Shown in pieces: positions 1 to 5,822 of a DNA stretch of 13,772 nt. The notes under the pieces were generated by a model that saw nothing but the letters and a program-made list of their open reading frames with translations, was not told the origin of the DNA and did not search any database. The DNA is taken from assembly GCA_001801285.1 (NCBI GenBank), contig MGXG01000023.1, forward strand, positions 1 to 13,772, given 5' to 3'. Within the stretch, counting starts at the first letter, position 1; each line of letters opens with the position of its first letter. A program made the position numbers and the translations under genes. Origin of the DNA: Gammaproteobacteria bacterium GWE2_37_16 (lineage in GTDB: Bacteria > Pseudomonadota > Gammaproteobacteria > UBA9339).

Positions 1-774
1 ATAGACCCGCGCACTTACAACATAGATCCCGCTAAAATTGAAGCTGCCATAACCAACAAAACCAAATTAATTTTGCCAGTTAGCTTGTATGGTCAATGTG
101 CTGATTTCGACGCTATCAATGCCATTGCAAAAAAATATAACTTACCAGTTTTAGAAGATGGCGCACAAAGCATTGGCGCCACCTATAAAAACAAACAATC
201 CTGTGGCTTGACGACTATTGCTGCAACCAGTTTTTATCCTGCCAAACCGCTTGGTTGCTATGGCGATGGTGGTGCCTGTTTTACAAATGATGATAATTTG
301 GCACAGGTTCTTAAACAAATACGCGATCATGGACAAGATCGCCGCTATCATCATGTCCGCATTGGAATCAATGGTCGTCTTGATACTATGCAAGCAGCGA
401 TTTTATTAGCTAAATTAATAATTTTCCCTGAAGAAATTATCTTAAGACAAAAAGTAGCGCAAAGATATAATGAACTGTTACAAAACCATTTTCAGACACC
501 ATATATTGAACCTTTCAATACTTGTGTTTATGCGCAATATACCATTCAAGTAGATAATCGTGACTTTATACAAGAAAAACTGAAGAAATCTGACATTCCT
601 ACTGCAGTCCACTACCCCGTTCCATTGCATAAACAAGCCGTTTTTGCCGAAGAATATAAGAATGTACACTTACCTATCTCTGAAACAGTAGCCAATAAAG
701 TCTTAAGTCTGCCAATGCATCCATATCTCAAAGAGGCGGAACAACAATATATTCTAGAAAAATTGTTAGCTTAG
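1..774 (+). CDS. wbpE: WbpE-like UDP-sugar aminotransferase, 5' end cut by window
   Basis: PLP-dependent DegT/DnrJ/EryC1/StrS aminotransferase. The frame is open from base 1, so the gene starts before the window: 257 residues are present and roughly 100 are missing if it is the usual ~360 aa. It reads very like Pseudomonas WbpE, which makes the 3-amino group of UDP-2-acetamido-3-amino-2,3-dideoxyglucuronate for O-antigen. Shared motifs include DPRTYNIDP, LPVSLYGQCADFDAINAIA, SLPMHPYL and the PLP-lysine segment FYPAKPLGCYGDGG (Lys codon 244-246). HGQDRRYHH is also typical of this subgroup. The apparent ATG at 73 is internal, because homology runs upstream of it. It ends convergently with serS, overlapping it by 9 bp. 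The family is certain; the exact sugar substrate is inferred from remembered similarity. A role in LPS or O-antigen synthesis is likely, but no partner genes are visible here. Confidence 0.9.
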   Translation: MDPRTYNIDPAKIEAAITNKTKLILPVSLYGQCADFDAINAIAKKYNLPVLEDGAQSIGATYKNKQSCGLTTIAATSFYPAKPLGCYGDGGACFTNDDNLAQVLKQIRDHGQDRRYHHVRIGINGRLDTMQAAILLAKLIIFPEEIILRQKVAQRYNELLQNHFQTPYIEPFNTCVYAQYTIQVDNRDFIQEKLKKSDIPTAVHYPVPLHKQAVFAEEYKNVHLPISETVANKVLSLPMHPYLKEAEQQYILEKLLA

Positions 775-2100
775 GGTAGTCTGTTGACATTTGCTTTTTT
801 CGACTTCCTGTCGACCTATAATTTGATTTCCTGGCAAATTATGATTCATATATTTCCACAAAACTTCCGGAACATGGATATTTCCTTGTTCATCCTGATA
901 GTTTTCCATAACTGCAACTAAAGTACGACCAACCGCCAATCCTGAACCATTTATGGTATGCACTAATTCAGGTTTACCCGTAACTGGATTACGCCAACGC
1001 GCCTGCATGCGTCGCGCCTGAAAATCTTCAAAATTACTGCATGAAGAAATTTCCCGATATTTATTTTGTCCCGGCAACCAAACTTCAATATCATAAGTTT
1101 TAGCTGAAGAAAAACCCATATCGCCGCCACATAAAGCCATGACTCGATATGGCAAACCTAATTTTTGCAAAACGGTTTCCGCATTGCGTGTTAATTCTTC
1201 CAAAGCCGCATAAGAATTTTCAGGTTTTTCGATACGCACCAATTCAACTTTTTCAAATTGATGCAAACGGATTATGCCACGGGTATCCTTACCATAAGTT
1301 CCTGGCTCACCACGAAAACATGGTGTATGAGAAACATATTTATACGGCAAATCTTCCTCTGCCAAAATTTCATCACGAACAAGATTTGTGACTGGCACTT
1401 CGGAGGTCGGTATTAAATTTAAATCAAAATCACCAGCAATTTGAAATTGCTCGGCGCGAAATTTGGGAAATTGCCCCGTACCATACATACTCGCTTCATT
1501 GACCAAATATGGAACATAAACTTCACGATAACCATGTTCGGTGCAATGCAAATCCAACATAAAGCTAATCAAAGCCCGTTGCAATTGAACAAGTCCTTCG
1601 TACATCACCACAAAACGCGTTCCTGAAAGTTTTGCCGCTCGAGCAAAATCAAGCATCCCCAACTTTTCACCCAATTCCACATGGTCTAAAGGTTTAAAAT
1701 TAAATTGACGCGGCTCGCCAACTTTACGCACTTCGACATTATCCTCTTCATCTTTACCATCAGGAACTGAAAAGTGAGGAACGTTAGGAATATTTAAAAG
1801 TAAAGCTTGCATTTCCATTTGTAACACATTGAAACGTTCTTCTTTTTCTTTTAAGCGCTCGCCCAAATCGCCAACCTCGGCAAATAATTGTTCAACACTT
1901 TCGCCTTTAGCTTTGGCAATACCGATTTTTTTCGAGCGCGCATTGCGTTCGTTTTGTAAATTCTGCAGATCCGTTTGCAAAGTTTTGCGTTCACTTTCCA
2001 AGCGATTAAACGTATCAACGTCTAAAATAAAACCACGCTTCGTTTTTAAAATCTCTGCAACTGCTTCAATATTATTGCGTAAGCTTTTGATATCTAACAT
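766..2100 (-). CDS. serS: seryl-tRNA synthetase
   Basis: Cytoplasmic class II aminoacyl-tRNA synthetase that charges tRNA-Ser (and tRNA-Sec where present) with serine. It has 444 aa against about 430 in E. coli. Residues 1-105 form the N-terminal tRNA-binding arm, with a Glu/Lys-rich coiled coil at about 30-100. The catalytic core shows the serine-binding TSE (232-234), motif 2 around FRGEPGTYGKDTRG (262-275) followed by HQFEKVE, and motif 3 GSGLAVGRTLVAVMEN (385-400). The start is supported by AGAGGA 5 nt upstream of the ATG. About 20 C-terminal residues (NLPGNQIIGRQEVEKSKC and after) extend beyond the usual end and reach into the 3' end of the convergent aminotransferase gene, so there is no room for an intergenic terminator. 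The leader holds a perfect GTCAC/GTGAC palindrome. Confidence 0.98.
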   Translation of the reverse strand: MLDIKSLRNNIEAVAEILKTKRGFILDVDTFNRLESERKTLQTDLQNLQNERNARSKKIGIAKAKGESVEQLFAEVGDLGERLKEKEERFNVLQMEMQALLLNIPNVPHFSVPDGKDEEDNVEVRKVGEPRQFNFKPLDHVELGEKLGMLDFARAAKLSGTRFVVMYEGLVQLQRALISFMLDLHCTEHGYREVYVPYLVNEASMYGTGQFPKFRAEQFQIAGDFDLNLIPTSEVPVTNLVRDEILAEEDLPYKYVSHTPCFRGEPGTYGKDTRGIIRLHQFEKVELVRIEKPENSYAALEELTRNAETVLQKLGLPYRVMALCGGDMGFSSAKTYDIEVWLPGQNKYREISSCSNFEDFQARRMQARWRNPVTGKPELVHTINGSGLAVGRTLVAVMENYQDEQGNIHVPEVLWKYMNHNLPGNQIIGRQEVEKSKCQQTTLS

Positions 2101-2157
2101 AAATCCTCTGAAAATAATGAATGAATTAAAAAAATTAAAGAATGAAGGAATGTATGT

Positions 2158-2170
2158 GTCACTTTGTGAC
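2158..2170. promoter_or_regulatory. perfect palindrome GTCAC-TTT-GTGAC in the serS leader
   Basis: A 5-bp perfect inverted repeat with a 3-nt loop lies about 58 nt upstream of the serS start codon. It could be a small operator or an RNA hairpin. It is not the CRP consensus, because the half-sites are inverted relative to TGTGA/TCACA. Confidence 0.3.
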
Positions 2171-2198
2171 GATTACTTTTAATTCCAACACATAAACG

Positions 2199-2429
2199 TA
2201 ATATCTAAAAAAATTATAGTATTTAAATTATGATTCCGTCGCCGCAGGTTTCGTAGCCGCAAGCTTTAGCCTGCGATATAATCGCGTTAACTTGTATATA
2301 TGCACAATATCTACCACACAAGTTAAAACTTGCGGCTACGGGATCTTGGTGATTTTCAAGAGTTTTTTGAGAATTTATCAAATTGAAAAATAACCTATTG
2401 AAAAATATAGCAATTTAATTTACATATCT
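2199..2429. repeat. palindromic intergenic element, copy 1 with inverted flanks
   Basis: The core 2253-2339 (87 bp) has terminal arms of 16 bp that pair with one mismatch: gtagccgcaagcttta at 2253 and taaaacttgcggctac at 2324. Each arm can also fold on itself around a TTTA or TAAA loop. Copy 2 at 7458-7544 has exactly the same length and a similar AT-rich centre (both contain a tata/atatgca stretch). Homology to copy 2 continues outward on the left (gtaatatct ... gattccgt, 2199-2238). In inverted orientation it continues on the right to the AT-rich repeat at 2383-2429. The left arm also carries a partial duplication (ccgtcgccgcaggttt). It looks like a REP- or MITE-like dispersed repeat. No transposase is nearby. 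Confidence 0.75.
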
Positions 2430-2497
2430 GTGTGCATTCTAACGCCAAGTACGACTATAATATTTAAAACTCCTACATTCCTTCCTTCATTCGTTAC

Positions 2498-2578
2498 TCA
2501 AAACTTCCTGTTTCTAGCCCCTTCGGGATCGGCTTTCAGCCGTTCAAAATCTGACCTCATGCCGATTTTGTCATTCAT
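2498..2578 (-). CDS. candidate 26-codon ORF overlapping the ppiD stop
   Basis: The ppiD stop TGA overlaps an ATG as ATGA. The frame then runs 26 codons (starting MNDKIGMRSDFERLKAD) to a TGA at 2498-2500. It is markedly richer in charged residues and GC than the surrounding spacer. No Shine-Dalgarno is evident, so translation would depend on coupling to ppiD. The same DNA forms two small stem-loops (CGGCT-gaa-AGCCG and CCC-gaa-GGG), so a structured 3' UTR is an equally good reading. I do not recognise the peptide and treat it as unproven. Confidence 0.2.
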   Translation of the reverse strand: MNDKIGMRSDFERLKADPEGARNRKF

Positions 2579-4464
2579 TCAGCAACTCCTTCATTAGCAC
2601 TAAACTTTTCCACTGCAGCATTTTTCAACCATGTGTTGCGCAAAGTTGTATAGTCATATTCACCAAATTTAGATTCAAGATTGTTTTGTAAATCCTGGCG
2701 TTGTTTGGCTATAACCTGCTTAAGATCAGCTGCAAGAATTTTATCAAGGAACACAACAGCTATACCGCCCTTACTCAATGCAACTACTGTCGCTGCCGAT
2801 GGTTTACTCAAAGAAAAAGCAGCTCGCACCAATTCAGGTGGCAATTTGGCGTCTTGTCTGTCTAAAACAGGGGCTGCTTGCCAAACCAAATTGTAACGTT
2901 TAGCTAATTCTGCTGGAACAGCCTTATTTTGTAAGGCTTTAACCAAATCAATCCCAAGATCTTCCGCCATTTTACGTGCCTTAATATCCTTTAGCCTTTG
3001 CTCAATCAATGATCGTACTTCTTCCAAACTACGCGCCTTAGACAATTCATGTTGTTTTAAACGCAGCACTATTACATTGCCCGGGCTAATTTCAATAACA
3101 TTGCTGTTATAACCCTGATTCAAAACCGCATCACTAAAAGCTGCCTTAACTATTTTTTGGTCCGCAGTTAACCCAGATTTACCACCAGAACGAGCAAAAA
3201 GTTCAGTTTTTTGCACTACCAAACCTAGCTCTTTGGCGGCTGGTTCCAAACTATCAGAATTAGTATAAGTAAGATCAGCCAATTTATCATTTTGTGCCGA
3301 AAAAAGTTGCATCATTTTTTGTTGTACAAAAGCCTTTTGCACTTTTTCGCGAACCTGAACAAAAGGCAATGATTTGGCTGGTATCACCCCAATCACTTTC
3401 ACTAAGTTATAACCATCCTTACTTTGAAATGGCGGCGAAATTTGTCCGGGTTTTAATTTCTCTACTTCTTGTACCAAATCCGCAGGTATCTCACTATGCG
3501 TTACCGACATACTGGTAAGTTGCGCTGGTGCCAACTTACTAAAATCGCCGCCGGTTTGTGCTTTTTTGGCAAACTGTTCTAATTTAGATTTATTAGCGGC
3601 AATATCTTTCGCGCTCACATTAACCGCCTGCTTTAATAATATTCTCGCCAACTGCCAACGCATTGGTTGCGAATAACTGGCAATATTATCTTTATAAAAT
3701 TGTTGCAACTGATCAACGGGAGCTGCATCGAGCTTATTAGTCAATTGATCAGTCGATAACTGCAAATACTCAATGCTCACACTTTCTGGAGTCATAAATT
3801 CCGCATGATTTTTCTGATAATAATCCTGAATATCGCCCACAGTTAATTTAATCTGAGAAAAGAAATGATCCGATGGCAAAAGAAAATAGCCAATCGCCCG
3901 TTTTTGCTGCTGCAATTGCAAAGCTGTTTCCACTTCACCAGGTAAAACGAAAGCACTACTTTGAATACCGCTAGACAATTGAGCTAACAACAAAACATTA
4001 CGCATTTCCTTAAAAAAACCATCTTCAGAATAAAGCATGTTATTTAAAAGTTGTTGGTAGCGCTCATAAGAAAATTTACCGCTGACTTGAAAAATTGGCA
4101 ATTGCGTAATTGTAATTTGCAATTGTTGGTCACCAACTGCAAAACCAAGATTTTTAGCTTCTTGCAATAAAACCTGATCTTGAATAATCTTTTGCAAAAC
4201 CTCTTTTTTAAACTGTTGCTGCGCATCCTGGTCCAAAGCAAATTGTTTACCTGATTGAGCAACCATTTGTTGACGCGCCCTCTCATAAGCGTTTTTAAAT
4301 TCCATTTGCGTAATTTTCACACCGTTAACTTTAGCAATAACATCAGTCGCTTCACTTCCGTGCAAATAATTTTGAATGCCCCACAAAGCAAAAGTTAAAC
4401 AAATTAATGCAACTATCACACCAGCAATAATACCCTGCGTACGTTCACGCATACTTTGCAACAT
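2575..4464 (-). CDS. ppiD: PpiD-type periplasmic folding chaperone
   Basis: Inner-membrane-anchored periplasmic chaperone of the SurA/parvulin family that works near the Sec translocon on emerging envelope proteins. It has 629 aa against 623 in E. coli. After a short basic N-terminus, one transmembrane segment lies at about 10-32 (GIIAGVIVALICLTFALWGI), giving N-in/C-out topology. A SurA-like N-terminal chaperone region follows (about 38-180, beginning VIAKVNGVKITQMEFKNAYE). A degenerate parvulin (PPIC) domain sits at about 265-360, ending in PGQISPPFQSKDGYNLVKVI, and the long C-terminal chaperone half follows. The start is backed by AGAGG 6 nt upstream. In many gammaproteobacteria ppiD follows hupB, as here, with the two tRNA genes in between. 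A promoter (4540-4568) and a leader inverted repeat precede it. Catalytic isomerase activity is doubtful in this family. Confidence 0.93.
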   Translation of the reverse strand: MLQSMRERTQGIIAGVIVALICLTFALWGIQNYLHGSEATDVIAKVNGVKITQMEFKNAYERARQQMVAQSGKQFALDQDAQQQFKKEVLQKIIQDQVLLQEAKNLGFAVGDQQLQITITQLPIFQVSGKFSYERYQQLLNNMLYSEDGFFKEMRNVLLLAQLSSGIQSSAFVLPGEVETALQLQQQKRAIGYFLLPSDHFFSQIKLTVGDIQDYYQKNHAEFMTPESVSIEYLQLSTDQLTNKLDAAPVDQLQQFYKDNIASYSQPMRWQLARILLKQAVNVSAKDIAANKSKLEQFAKKAQTGGDFSKLAPAQLTSMSVTHSEIPADLVQEVEKLKPGQISPPFQSKDGYNLVKVIGVIPAKSLPFVQVREKVQKAFVQQKMMQLFSAQNDKLADLTYTNSDSLEPAAKELGLVVQKTELFARSGGKSGLTADQKIVKAAFSDAVLNQGYNSNVIEISPGNVIVLRLKQHELSKARSLEEVRSLIEQRLKDIKARKMAEDLGIDLVKALQNKAVPAELAKRYNLVWQAAPVLDRQDAKLPPELVRAAFSLSKPSAATVVALSKGGIAVVFLDKILAADLKQVIAKQRQDLQNNLESKFGEYDYTTLRNTWLKNAAVEKFSANEGVAE

Positions 4465-4486
4465 AAAAACCTCTTTGAAAATTTTG

Positions 4487-4521
4487 AATTAATTTCACAT
4501 CATAAAGAAATGAAATTAATT
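4487..4521. promoter_or_regulatory. perfect 11-bp inverted repeat in the ppiD leader
   Basis: The arms aattaatttca (4487-4497) and tgaaattaatt (4511-4521) are perfectly complementary around a 13-nt loop. They lie between the predicted ppiD start of transcription and its Shine-Dalgarno, so they could form a leader hairpin or bind a dimeric regulator. The arms are AT-only apart from one G-C pair, so the hairpin would be weak. Confidence 0.35.
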
Positions 4522-4539
4522 TTGATTAACGTTTGCTTG

Positions 4540-4568
4540 ATTTTACACACAGATTCCAAAGTTACCAA
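4540..4568 (-). promoter_or_regulatory. sigma-70-type promoter for ppiD
   Basis: On the minus strand, TTGGTA (4563-4568) and TAAAAT (4540-4545) are separated by exactly 17 bp. The expected transcription start is near 4533, giving a leader of about 70 nt before the ppiD ATG. Read-through from the tRNA genes upstream is an additional possibility. Confidence 0.5.
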
Positions 4569-4631
4569 ATAAATTCCTTTTAAAAAGATAATCTGATAAT
4601 TGACAAATGATGGGAATGAAAACAAAAATAC

Positions 4632-4776
4632 AAATGGCGGAGCGGACGGGATTATTCGCATCTTCCTGATGCTCACCCTGCGGGCTGCTCGCAAGCTCGC
4701 ATTCTAAATCAGCTATCGTGCTGATTTAGTCGAACCCTTTGGGTTCTCGTCCCTAAATTATATCGCATTCATATCA
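4632..4776 (-). repeat. 145-bp unit after tRNA-Asp ending in a copy of the tRNA 3' end
   Basis: The 20 bp at 4632-4651 are identical to 4777-4796, which cover the last 17 nt of tRNA-Asp including CCA plus 3 nt beyond. The two copies are 145 bp apart. The intervening DNA is strongly structured: a perfect 10-bp stem (ctaaatcagc/gctgatttag, 4704-4729) and a 6-bp stem (gaaccc/gggttc, 4732-4746) whose minus-strand form contains the T-loop-like gggttcga. The layout resembles the rtT repeats of the E. coli tyrT operon, where each repeat unit carries the last 19 nt of the tRNA-Tyr gene. Only one unit is present here. The duplicated segment is not a complete tRNA. Confidence 0.7.
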
Positions 4777-4779
4777 AAA

Positions 4780-4856
4780 TGGCGGAGCGGACGGGACTCG
4801 AACCCGCGACCTCCTGCGTGACAGGCAGGCATTCTAACCAGCTGAACTACCGCTCC
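4780..4856 (-). tRNA. tRNA-Asp (GUC)
   Basis: 77-nt gene with encoded CCA. The acceptor stem GGAGCGG/CCGCTCC is perfect, with discriminator G. The anticodon loop CTGTCAC sits on a perfect CCTGC/GCAGG stem, and the T-arm is GCGGG-TTCGAGT-CCCGT. It lies 49 nt downstream of tRNA-Val, on the same strand and probably in the same transcript. Confidence 0.98.
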
Positions 4857-4905
4857 GTTATAAGTTAAGTGATGGATTCTAAATTATAAATTACCAATTT
4901 ACAAG

Positions 4906-4981
4906 TGGTGGGTGCTGAGGGTCTCGAACCCCCGACCTCCGCCGTGTAAAGGCGAAGCTCTACCAACTGAGCTAAGCACCC
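4906..4981 (-). tRNA. tRNA-Val (UAC)
   Basis: 76-nt gene with encoded CCA. The acceptor stem GGGTGCT/AGCACCC is perfect, with discriminator A. The anticodon TAC sits in the loop TTTACAC, and the T-loop TTCGAGA in a five-pair stem. It is the first gene of a two-tRNA unit with tRNA-Asp. Confidence 0.98.
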
Positions 4982-4990
4982 ATAAATCAA

Positions 4991-4996
4991 ACTATA
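4991..4996 (-). promoter_or_regulatory. possible -10 box for the tRNA-Val/tRNA-Asp unit
   Basis: TATAGT on the minus strand lies 9 nt before the first base of tRNA-Val, which would give a leader of only a few nucleotides. I could not find a good -35 hexamer at 16-18 bp, so support is weak. Confidence 0.3.
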
Positions 4997-5073
4997 CACA
5001 CTGTCTTATTAAATAATATTTAATTTATAAAACTTGAAATTAACCAATCCATTGTGTGGCTTTTGTTCTTTGA

Positions 5074-5116
5074 AGATATATAAATTAAATTTACTTATAA
5101 ATCAATGCGTTAACTT
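5074..5116 (+). repeat. AT-rich dispersed repeat, copy C
   Basis: This starts agatatataaattaaatt and contains tataaatcaat followed, two bases on, by gtta. It aligns with 7364-7406 over about 42 bp with few mismatches and, more loosely and inverted, with about 2383-2429. Copies A and B lie next to a palindromic element, but this one does not. Confidence 0.55.
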
Positions 5117-5140
5117 AAAGGCTCTAAAAAAATCTGACAT

Positions 5141-5180
5141 TAAAACAATAAAAATGCCCCAACCTTGCGATTGGGGCATT
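5141..5180 (-). terminator. rho-independent terminator of hupB
   Basis: A perfect 10-bp stem (aatgccccaa at 5153-5162, ttggggcatt at 5171-5180) with an 8-nt loop is followed on the minus strand by the T-rich tract tttattgtttta. It begins 17 nt beyond the hupB stop codon. Confidence 0.9.
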
Positions 5181-5197
5181 AAGGCAATAAAAACTAC

Positions 5198-5482
5198 TTA
5201 TTTTTTGCTTTTATCGACCGCATCTTTTAACTGTTTACCAGCTTTAAATTTAGGAACAGTTCTGGCTGGAATATTAATAGCTTTACCGCTACGTGGATCA
5301 CGACCAGTACGTGCTTTACGCTTGCTGGTGGAGAAAGAACCAAAACCAACCAATACAACTGAATCTTTTTTCGCCAAAGTTTCAGTGATAGCTGACATTA
5401 CAGCATCAAGAGCGCATGCTGCTGCTGTTTTGGAAATGTCTGCTTTTTTTGCAATAGCACTGACTAATTCTGTTTTATTCAT
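5198..5482 (-). CDS. hupB: HU-family nucleoid DNA-binding protein
   Basis: Small basic histone-like protein (94 aa; E. coli HU is 90) that forms dimers, bends DNA without strong sequence preference and compacts the nucleoid. The N-terminal helical body MNKTELVSAIAKKADISKTA is typical. The conserved FGSFSTSKRKARTGRDPRSG leads into the DNA-gripping beta arm (about 53-77), whose tip holds the intercalating proline of INIPARTVPKFK. The last residues are Lys-rich. AGAGGAG lies 6 nt before the ATG. It has its own promoter and a strong terminator, so it appears monocistronic. It sits before tRNA-Val, tRNA-Asp and ppiD. In many gammaproteobacteria lon precedes hupB, but here tldD is the upstream neighbour. 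Confidence 0.97.
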   Translation of the reverse strand: MNKTELVSAIAKKADISKTAAACALDAVMSAITETLAKKDSVVLVGFGSFSTSKRKARTGRDPRSGKAINIPARTVPKFKAGKQLKDAVDKSKK

Positions 5483-5586
5483 TGCGAACTCCTCTATCCA
5501 TTAAAAAATTAATAAAATTAAGTGTTTTAATAGCCGCAAACTTAATTTCACGACATAAGAAAGCACTTAAGGAAACTTGTGCTATT

Positions 5587-5615
5587 AAAATACCAATAGC
5601 CATCGAGCACGTCAA
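5587..5615 (-). promoter_or_regulatory. sigma-70-type promoter for hupB
   Basis: On the minus strand, TTGACG (5610-5615) and TATTTT (5587-5592) are separated by 17 bp. Transcription would begin near 5580, giving a leader of about 98 nt. The -35 differs from consensus at one base. Confidence 0.65.
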
Positions 5616-5705
5616 GAAAGATATTACAGAATTTTAGTAAACATTTAAGTTCCGTCAAAAAAAACATCAATAATTACGGTTTTTTAACTAAATGTTCTCT
5701 TAATC

Positions 5706-5735
5706 ATAAAATTTCAAAAGCCAACCCAGGGCTGG
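5706..5735 (-). terminator. weak candidate terminator of tldD
   Basis: On the minus strand, CCAGCC-ctg-GGTTGG (one G-T pair) is followed by the T-rich cttttgaaatttta. It lies about 88 nt past the tldD stop. The stem is short, so this is tentative. Confidence 0.35.
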
Positions 5736-5822
5736 ACACACTGATCTTTTGCATGTGAATCGGGCTTACTTGTTTGACGCTAATTTATGCGCAAGATAAA
5801 GCCTGCATACGTGTTTGCAACA

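Larger units (their letters stand above)
2101..2574. other. 474-nt spacer between serS and ppiD, rich in repeats
   Basis: This stretch has no gene of ordinary size. It carries the serS leader, a small perfect palindrome (2158-2170), palindromic repeat copy 1 (core 2253-2339), an inverted copy of an AT-rich repeat (about 2383-2429) and, next to ppiD, a 26-codon candidate ORF with two small GC-rich hairpins. An imperfect inverted repeat (2140-2154 against 2474-2492, differing by a 4-bp insertion) brackets most of it. A TATAAT hexamer on the minus strand (2213-2218) could be a serS -10 box, but I see no convincing -35. Confidence 0.7.
5483..5822. other. 340-nt spacer between tldD and hupB
   Basis: It holds the hupB ribosome-binding site, a leader of about 98 nt and the hupB promoter (5587-5615), plus a weak terminator-like hairpin for tldD near 5721-5735. 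I see no coding capacity and no copy of the repeats found in the other spacers. Confidence 0.6.

Noticed and set aside
1829..2182. 117-codon plus-strand ORF over the 5' end of serS
   Set aside because: It is an antisense shadow of the coiled-coil region of SerS; the repetitive Ser/Lys/Arg composition is explained by the complementary codons.
2232..2340. Palindromic element as a rho-independent terminator of ppiD
   Set aside because: The stems are not followed by a T tract on either strand, and the element recurs at an unrelated gene end.
4632..4796. tRNA-Asp 3' end duplication read as att sites of an integrated island
   Set aside because: The copies are only 145 bp apart with no integrase or cargo between, so a tRNA-linked repeat unit explains it better. 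A collapsed excision scar cannot be fully excluded.
5034..5504. 156-codon plus-strand ORF across hupB
   Set aside because: It is antisense to a clear HU gene and its terminator, with no family resemblance and no ribosome-binding site.
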